DNA of 64,000 bases from Chionoecetes opilio (lineage: Eukaryota; Arthropoda; Malacostraca; Decapoda; Majidae), in the NCBI GenBank assembly GCA_016584305.1, contig JACEEZ010004873.1, positions 137,501 to 201,500 on the forward strand, in the 5' to 3' direction. The notes under the pieces are model-generated. The model saw nothing but the letters and a program-made list of their open reading frames with translations. It did not search any database and had not been told where the DNA came from. Positions 56,776-64,000 of this stretch are shown piece by piece (positions within the stretch are counted from its first letter, which is position 1; each line of letters starts with the position of its first letter). A program made the position numbers and the translations under genes.

Positions 56776-57574
56776 TAAGCTATAATTCGTTAAAACAGTA
56801 CATCATACGTATATAACATGCTTATTGCATTTTGATTTTGCATTATGTAAGGGGGTTCTTGATGCATGCGACGTTCATTAGCAAACTCTTAAAAATAATA
56901 CTGATGTTAGGGATTCATTTCCTGCTGAATATTTCAACAATACGATGGGCGACGATGCTGTTTTGACGTCCTTAATTCAAGAATAGAACGAGGCTCCTTT
57001 ATTGGTAATTATTTTTTTGCAAGTTAAAGACACATCTAAGGAGAGTCGAACATCGTAAATTGCATGATTCAGGCGTTCAGTAACTCTACGCTAATATTTT
57101 CAAGGTGTTTTCAGTAGCATCACGGCACACGGTAATCGGAAGCAAACGAACACAATTCACATAAAATACATCAAGGGGGACATCCAAAGACATTTAACAC
57201 CTATGTTGCTAGCTTAACAAACTTCAGCTCAGACTTAGATTAGTCATCAGCTGTATTGGGATCCAAAACGGAGATTGATGAAGTCAGATGCGTTGCCCAG
57301 CTAGCACCTGCCTCTAAAGTGGTGTTAGGTAGCAATCATCATATAAATCCTCATAAATTGAGTATATTTGATGTTTCTGACTCAAGAACTGAATAGGGCA
57401 AGTATACAAACTAAATTAGGCCATACAAAAACCCAGGCGCTTGTGGTGTTTTTGTTATGTGGTGACTGCGATGAGTGGTGAGTGTGGCATCTCGATCCGG
57501 GAGGCGATGCCAGACAGCGCCACGCATGGCTCCGGCAGACAGCAGTTGCACGTATGTGGTGTGTATCTCGGCCT
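56776..57574. other. IR intron 4 spacer, nothing recognised
   Basis: No gene or repeat shared with the window. Confidence 0.4.
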
Positions 57575-57895
57575 ACTATATGAATGAATAATGAAATAGC
57601 TAGAGAATACAAGCAAGTACAACATGGGCGTGTGTGTGGAGGTGGGAACAAGTGTTGACGAAGCAATGGAGGTGACACAGGGATTGAAGGAATAACTAGA
57701 GAATAATACAAGGAAGTACAACATAGGCGCGTGTGTGGAGGTGGGAACAAGTATTGACGAAGTGATGGAGGTAACACAGGGAATGATGGAATAGCTAGAG
57801 AATATACAAGTAAGTACAACATCGGTGCGTGTGTGGAGGTGGGAACAAGTATTGACGAAGCGATGGAGGTGACACAGGGAATGAAGGAATGATGG
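57575..57895. repeat. Minisatellite, ~98-bp unit, three copies
   Basis: Units marked by AAGTACAACATGGGCG, AAGTACAACATAGGCG and AAGTACAACATCGGTG, each followed by GTGTGGAGGTGGGAACAAG and TGACGAAG. The long minus-strand frames here are products of the repeat. Confidence 0.85.
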
Positions 57896-57934
57896 AATAA
57901 TGGAATAACGTTGGTATGTTCCAAGTCTCCATCT

Positions 57935-58670
57935 CGGGCGAGTGCTATTCGAGCAGCAGATGGGCGCCTCGTGTCGGACATGGATGGGTCGTTGGGCTGA
58001 GTACTTTGGGCAGTTGTTCACGGTGGACCCTCCAATTGAGCAGCTTCACACCACTGGGTTACAGGCAGTGGATGCCGATCCTCCCATTGACGATACCGCA
58101 CACTCTCTTGATGAAGTCAGTGAGGCTGTAGCAAAGTTGAGGGGTGGAAAGGCAGCTGGTGTTTGTAATATCAGTGCTGAGCTCCTCAAAGCTGGGGGTG
58201 AGGCCATGATCCGCGGGTTGCATGCTGTCCTTCCTGACTGCCGTGTGGCAATCAGGTACCATTCCTCCTGACTGGAAAAGGGGGCTGGTCAATTACCGCT
58301 GCATTACACTGCTCAGCGTGCCAGGCAAGGTGCTTGCCCATCTATTGCTGACGCGGATCCGCAGTTATCTGCTTAAGCATCAGAGACCTCAGCAGTCTGG
58401 GTTCACGCCTGGTAAGTCAACAACGGACCGTATCCTAGCGCTTCGTGTCCTGGTGGAACGCCGACGTGAGTTTCGACAGGGGATGCTTGCAGCCTATGTT
58501 GATCTCAACAAGGCGTTTGACTCAGTGCATCGTGAGTCACTTTGGGATCTTCTGCGACTTCGCGGAATTCCTGCAAGGACTATTGGTTTGATGACTGGTC
58601 TGTACTCTGGGACTGAGAGTGCTGTGAAGTGTGGGGGAGGTGTATCTAGCTTCTTTCCTGTTAATGAGGA
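57935..58670 (+). pseudogene. RTE-like LINE, left part of split ORF (linker and RT)
   Basis: Reads RWAEYFGQLFTVDPPIEQLH, LDEVSEAVAKLRGGKAAGVC (RT finger), a shift, AVWQSGTIPPDWKRGLV, YRCITLLSVPGKVLAHLLLT, QQSGFTPGKSTTDRILALRV, AAYVDLNKAFDSVHRESLWD, SGTESAVKCGGGVSSFFPVN. Shifts and a small deletion (after KRGLV) make it non-functional. 5'-truncated at 57935. Cut at 58670 by a foldback element; continues at 60486. Confidence 0.85.
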
Positions 58671-60485
58671 GTTTTCAAAGCTAACGCCGCCAGATGTCTC
58701 TCGCGTTCTCACTTCCTCTGCCCCTTTGAGCCTGAATACTCTATCATTTACCGTAAATTCCCTGTACTTCTTCGGGAATTATCAGAATTGCCCAAAATAC
58801 AACAACTGAAAGTTTTTAATAAAAATGTAGTTTGTCATTTAATTTTCTGCACTTGATGAAAATACTGGCAAAACAATTGAATACTTGAAAACTCAATCTT
58901 TAAAAATCGTCTTTTCATGAAAATACGCAAGTTCAAGCAGAATGAGGCTTCAGGAAATATCTACTTGTATGTAAGCACTCGCTGAGTACTTGTTTTGGGT
59001 GTCTGTCTCTCTTACGACGAAAATATAACCAAAACACAGTCTGGCGTTCAGCATCTCCACAGAAACCATCCCGCGGTCAGGATCTGTTATCACTCACTTC
59101 CCTGTTGTCATCACACCGCTAGGGACTCAGCTCAGCTCCACCAGCACCTGCTGGCCGCCGCTCCCTTACCTCACGGCTCACATCCCTGATACTCCTAACC
59201 CCTCAACCCCAGAGGCTGTCATCCTAACTATCATCACCCGCTCAGAGTTGGAGCCAGCAGTCACCGCCTATCGGAGCTCCTGGCGGGGATAACACGCCAA
59301 CCCCCATGGCAGCGGGCCGGGCAGCCCCCCCATGGCCACTCTTCCCCCTCATCCCCGACGCGTAGCAGCCTGCTGCGCCCCCTACACGGAGTGTATCCTG
59401 CTGAGTGTCCCGCACTCCTCGTCAGGATGGACAAGCCAGTCCTCGTGCCGCACGCCAGCAGCACGAACACTCTCTTCTCTTCCGGGAACGGCGAGTGTAG
59501 CCAAGCCCCTCGCCTCCCGTCTTTTTTGCCCGCAGCCTAGCGCCGCCGCGCTGCCGCACTAGGCTGCCTCTCTGACGGGCTCAAGTCAGCCCGTGGTCCT
59601 CCCCTGCTGGAGGACGATAGGGAAAAAAAAAATCACCCGCTGATCTCTTCACTGTCTGTCCTCTACTGGAATATTCGCGGCATCCGCTACCACATACCGG
59701 AGACGTTCATCTCCTTATTTCGTGCTCTGAACTTCAAGTTCTCTGCCTCAGAGAACATTTTCTTATTTACCCCCATGCATATCCTAATTCCTAATTACGA
59801 TTTTGTTTCCTCTTCTTGCCTTGTCCTTCAGAAAACAAGCAACCCATGTTGTACCAAACGTCATTTCTCCTCCCTCTACCGAACTCCTTGTATTTTGATT
59901 GTCTTTAAAGATTCCCGCACTGACCGAGTTAGTCTTCTTCCTCCAACAGATAAACCTGTTGACATAGGATAAACCAGAAGACATAGGGTGATCAGAGGGA
60001 GAGAACGTGGCGGCGCAGCTCCCGCTTGTATTTAGTAAACAAACGTTTCAACTGGCTTGCATACAAGACTGTCGTTGAGGTGCCAAGCACTTAAATTACT
60101 TCTTGGTTAAATGTTCGTCACAAGAAAGACAGACACACCCAAAATAGGTACTGAGCGAAAGCTTACATACAAGTACATACTTCCTGAAGCCTCATTCTGC
60201 TTGAACTTGCAGTGTTTCCATGAAAAGACGATTTAAAAAAAATTTGTTTTCAAGTATTCTATGTTTTGCTAGTATTTTCATCAAGTGCAGAAACATTAAA
60301 TGGTAAACTACAATTTTTATTAAGAACTGTTTCAGTTGTTGTATTTTGGGTAATTCTGATATGTCCCGAATAAGTACAGGGAATTTACGGTAAATGATAA
60401 AGCATTCAGGCTCAAAGGGGCAGAGGAAGTGAGAGCGCGAGAGACATCTGGCGGCGTTAGCTCTCCAGAAAAACTCGCCATACAG
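58671..60485. mobile_element. Foldback element splitting the RTE-like LINE (1815 bp)
   Basis: Arms of ~370 bp: GCTAACGCCGCCAGATGTCT on the left and AGACATCTGGCGGCGTTAGC on the right; inner CAAGTTCAAGCAGAATGAGG / CCTCATTCTGCTTGAACTTG; arm ends near 59040 and 60100. Terminal GAGTTTT/AAAACTC. AT at both junctions may be a 2-bp TSD. The middle holds GC-rich sequence plus a possible LINE endonuclease scrap (see 59640). Confidence 0.8.
59640..59970 (+). pseudogene. Possible LINE endonuclease scrap in the foldback loop
   Basis: SLSVLYWNIRGIRYHIPETF resembles the start of LINE apurinic endonucleases (the 'LxxxWNIRG' strand). The following FLFTPMHILIPNYDFVSSSC is only weakly similar. Incomplete and uncertain. 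Confidence 0.3.
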
Positions 60486-61401
60486 GAGTGAGACAAGGGT
60501 GCGTTCTTGCCCCATCACTTGTCAACACTTGTATGGACTGGGTATTGGGCAAAGTTGTAGATCAAAGTGATTGTGGAGCATCCCTCGGCAACACCAAGAT
60601 CACTGATCTTGTTTTTGCTGATGATGCAGTAATCTTTGCTGAGACGCTGGAGGTCCTGGTGATGGCTCTCGAGGCGCTGCACGAGGAGGCAAAGCCTTTG
60701 GGACTTGAGGTCTCCTGGCTTAAGACCAAGGTCCAAGTGTTTGGAGGCTTACTAGATGAAACAGTACAGTCTGTTCATGCGTGCGGCGAGGACATTGAGA
60801 TCTTTGAAAGTTTTACATACCTTGGTCACGTCAAGAAGTCTTACGGCGGATTAGCATATCCCACGGTGTTATGGACTCGCTCAGCAGGAGTATTTGGCGT
60901 TGTCGGTACCTGTGCAGGAGGACAAAGATCCGGATCTTCAAGTTGCTTTTGATCCCTGTCTTACTTTATGGTTGTGAGACATGGAGACTAAATAGCGACT
61001 CGAAGAGACGAATCGATGCCTTTGTTAATAAGTGTCTTCGTAGAATCATGGGGTATCGCTGGGATAATTACGTGTCAAATCAGCGATTGCACCGTGAGAC
61101 TGAATCGAGGCCTTTTACCTGCATAGTCCGTCAGCGCCAACTTCGGCTATATGGGCATGTGGCACGCTACCCTGAAACCGATCCTTCCGATCGGGTTGTA
61201 TCTGTAAGAGGCAATCCGGCGTGGAGGAGGCCAAGGGGGCGCCCACAAGGCTCTTGGCTAGGGCAAGTTGATGTTTCCTGTAGAGAGCTGCTTGGTATGG
61301 GAAAGGAGCCTGCATGGGTACTCGCGCGTGGTGACCCCCGGGAGTGGCGTCGTAGGGTGGGCGAAGCGGCGCGCCCCCCGGCGTATGCCCCCAATGATTG
61401 A
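60486..61401 (+). pseudogene. RTE-like LINE, right part (RT catalytic region to C-terminus)
   Basis: Resumes VRQGCVLAPSLVNTCMDWVL (RT), then TDLVFADDAVIFAETLEVLV (catalytic FADD), KPLGLEVSWLKTKVQVFGG, SFTYLGHV, a shift near 60850, MDSLSRSIWRCRYLCRRTKI, LIPVLLYGCETWRLNSDSKR, CLRRIMGYRWDNYVSNQRLH, RQLRLYGHVARYPETDPSDR and the terminal RRRVGEAARPPAYAPND. The C-terminal part is intact, suggesting youth; the 60850 deletion and foldback insert inactivate it. Confidence 0.88.
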
Positions 61402-61550
61402 TTGAATATGCCTCCCGCCAGCGTCTCTCTCCCAAAATAATGAGCAACACGAGTTCTTGGATGATTCTTCCCCAAAACTAGCCAACAAGCCTTTTCCGCT
61501 ACGAAATCCAAATATCAGTTTGACTTTCTGACCCACAGACATACACTCAC

Positions 61551-61552
<2 letters not shown>

Positions 61553-61639
<87 letters not shown>

Positions 61640-61640
61640 A
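61553..61640. repeat. (TA)n plus (AAT)n microsatellite
   Basis: TA repeat ~70 bp then AATAATAATAAT. Confidence 0.95.
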
Positions 61641-62311
61641 ATATAAGCGAAAGTGTGTCTGTCTGTCTGTCTGTGTGTTCGCGATAGGTGCCGCTCCCAG
61701 TGGCGCAATCCCCTCATATGGCACAGTTTTGGAACCGGGTCGAGCAGGGGAAGGTTTTAAGCTCACTTACGGGATGATCCGATCCCTTTTTTCTTCTTTT
61801 TTTAGTAGCCTATTAGCGAGAATTGTGAACAAAAACGTGGGTTGCGAGAATTGAGGAAACCTTGATGTAGGGTGATGGGTAATGGGTGAGTGAATGGGTG
61901 GGGTGATGGGTAATGGGTGTGGGGTGATGGGTGAGTGAATGGGTGGGGGGTGATGGGTGAGGGAATAGGTGGGGGGTGATGGGTAATGGGTGAGTGAATG
62001 GATAATGGGTGGGGGGTGATGGGTAATGGGTGAGTGAATGGGTGGGGGGTGATGGGTAATGGGTGAGTGAATGGGTGGGGGGTGATGGGTAATGGGTGAG
62101 TGAATGGGTTGGGGGTGATGTGAATGGGTTGGGGGTGATGTGAATGGGTTGGCGTTAATACATACTTTTCTACATCCATGATTTCAGGAAAGTTAGAAGG
62201 GGCTATCTGGAGAGTCTCCCACCAAACACAGGTGGTGGGGCCGAAGGCCCACCAATAGCCCTCCGCAGGAGCTAGCCAAAAAGTCCGCCCGGAGGGCGTC
62301 TTTGCGGCTAG
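61641..62311. mobile_element. Helitron-like non-autonomous element, copy 2
   Basis: Same body as 56136-56775 (ATATAAGCGAAAGTGTGTC, GATAGGTGCCGC, GTGATGGGTAATGGGTGAGT minisatellite). Here the 3' hairpin is intact: CGCCC-GGA-GGGCG, then TCTTTGCGGCTAG and T. The 5' TC is blurred by the preceding (TA)n/(AAT)n. The minisatellite has more units than in copy 1. Confidence 0.75.
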
Positions 62312-62751
<440 letters not shown>

Positions 62752-62920
62752 TGGAAGAAAAAAATTGCCCATCTCCTTTTATGTAAACAAGTATCCACTC
62801 CGTTTTTTGATCAACGGTGTTTTTTATACCAACTAAATAAACATTGGGTGGTTAGTGGTTACCCCTCTCCCGCTCCTCCCGTTCGGGTCATCCCTGGTCT
62901 TATGTGTGATTTTTTCTCAG

Positions 62921-63086
62921 AATATATGGAAAACTTCAATGGGCATCAATTCAGGATTGTCACAATGACATATTTCCCATACATCAACTATGAGCGTGTC
63001 AGCGATGCTCCTGGCACTGTGGTGCGTCTGACTGACTCACTCAACTCACGCATGATTGAAGCTCTTGCTCGTCATCTTAACTTTAC
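62921..63086 (+). CDS. Ionotropic receptor, coding exon 5 (ligand-binding S1 start)
   Basis: The acceptor TTTTTTCTCAG (62910-62920) is strong. Product: YMENFNGHQFRIVTMTYFPY, INYERVSDAPGTVVRLTDSL, NSRMIEALARHLNFT. 'NGxxFRIVTxxYxPyinYe' is the first strand of the Lig_chan-Glu_bd S1 lobe, and 'DSLNSRMIEALARHLNFTY' the next helix, both clear IR/iGluR signatures. Ends AAC TTT AC before GTAAGT (phase 2), so the gene continues beyond 64000 with the channel pore and S2 lobe still to come. Confidence 0.9.
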
Positions 63087-63278
63087 GTAAGTACAACGTT
63101 ATACAGCTAACATACTGATTTATTCTACAATTAAATTCACTGTATAGTTTGAAGTAAATAAACGAGTGGTTTCTATTAATGCACATTAGATTCGCACAAA
63201 CAATTAATAAAAAGAATTGGTGGCCATGTGGTTATATATTAGTGCTTGAAAGTGGTGAGCTCAATGACCTGAGTTTAA
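63087..63278. other. Start of the next IR intron
   Basis: AT-rich, no feature until the TTAA element. Confidence 0.6.
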
Positions 63279-64000
63279 AGTAATCGTCCATACCCATTTT
63301 TTCTTTGCATAATTATGTTGAATGTTCATTCAAAATACCTAATCCACAAAAAAAAATTCATTTCCACGCCTTATTTCCCTGAAAACATGACTTTTGTAAA
63401 AAGCGCGGGAAAAACAACAGCCCCATTCCAGCCGTGGCGGGAAACTTGCTGGTGACGTCATGGCAGGAAGCCTCCCAGCCCGGCGGTAATACAAATACAC
63501 GTAAACTCAGAAAAAAATATAGTACTTGAAGAATTTTGGGTGTTTCTGATATATATTTTTTGCGATATGGCATATACTTGCATCCTTTATGGGTGCAGCA
63601 AGAAAGCTGTGCCTTTCCAAAGACCTTAGCACCCATTTCCGACCTATTCGGCCACGATATATGTGTGGAGCGCCGGGGAGAGGCGAGAGGTGTGAAGCAG
63701 ATTGTCTCGCTGCGCGCCTCTCGCCCTCCTCTCTCCGGCGCTCCAAACATATATCGTGGCCGAATAGGTCGGAAATGGGTGCTAAGCTCTCTGGAAAGGC
63801 ACAGCTTTCTTGCTGCACCCATAAAGGATGCAAGTATATGCCATATCGCAAAAAAAAATATATCAGCAACACATAAAATTCTTCAAGTACTATATTTTTT
63901 TTCTGAGTTTACGTGTATTTGTATTAGGGCCGGGCTGGGAGGCTTCCTGCCGTGACGTCACCGAGCCGTGGTCCGTCGTTTGCTGGTCGTCAGTTGTGTT
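63279..64000. mobile_element. TTAA element, copy 3, truncated by the window end
   Basis: TTAA at 63275-63278 then AGTAATCGTCCATACCC and GAATGTTCATTCAAAATACC, the same side as copy 2's left end. Shares AAAAGCGCGGGAAAAAC and GTGACGTCA with the family. The right end is outside the window. Confidence 0.8.
63520..63905. repeat. Palindrome inside TTAA element copy 3
   Basis: AGTACTTGAAGAATTTT and AAAATTCTTCAAGTACT; ATGGCATATACTTGCATCC and its inverse; GCACCCATTTCCGACCTATT and its inverse; centre GCGCCTCTCGCC near 63712. Copies 1 and 2 keep only one arm or a decayed palindrome. Confidence 0.85.

Noticed and set aside
57382..58021. 199- and 188-residue minus-strand ORFs
   Set aside because: They read through a 98-bp minisatellite; their repeats reflect the DNA repeat.

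Overview
This is a eukaryotic, almost certainly arthropod, window and most likely comes from a large, repeat-rich decapod crustacean genome. That placement is an inference. It rests on very long (TA)n, (CT)n and (GA)n tracts, degenerate TTAGG-type runs, a tRNA-Val-derived SINE, an RTE-like LINE ending in PPAYAPND, CR1-like LINEs, many hAT elements and a divergent ionotropic receptor gene. All reading was by eye, so boundaries are approximate unless a target-site duplication (TSD) is quoted.

The one host gene I can support is an ionotropic receptor (IR, chemosensory iGluR relative) on the + strand. Five exons were assembled by hand: 15723-15943, 55301-55489, 55667-55818, 55944-56072 and 62921-63086. 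All four splice phases agree. The joined product runs from a signal peptide through the IR amino-terminal region into the start of the ligand-binding S1 lobe. The gene continues past the window. Its first intron is about 39 kb and holds nearly everything else.

Layout. 1-9500: long inverted repeats, including a palindrome of about 5 kb (1457-6480) built of GGGCGAAAT motifs and degenerate TTAGG repeats, itself interrupted. 11401-15498: a nearly complete hAT transposon with an 8-bp TSD, CGATAA subterminal repeats and a four-exon BED-finger transposase with one frameshift, ending 225 bp before the IR start codon. 15944-55300 (IR intron 1): a minus-strand CR1 LINE broken by a Harbinger-like MITE and a solo LTR, then a second LINE (21358-54002) broken by a second MITE copy (21570-53784), which is broken by one interval with terminal inverted repeats (22571-53582, 31 kb). 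Inside that interval lie an 8.1-kb hAT (36653-44775), a hAT within a hAT (32040-33782 and 32531-33535), TTAA-flanked piggyBac-like elements, composite foldback elements, a broken multicopy gene ('gene X'), a CR1 copy and a SINE. 56136-62750: two Helitron-like elements, an RTE-like LINE split by a 1.8-kb foldback element, and (TA)n tracts. 63279-64000: another TTAA element leaving the window.

The transposons do not form a pathway with the receptor. What ties the window together is nesting: exact TSDs, and host or LINE reading frames that resume after an insert is removed, give the order of insertion. The most unusual feature is the 31-kb inverted-repeat-bounded interval and the exceptional density of large palindromes.
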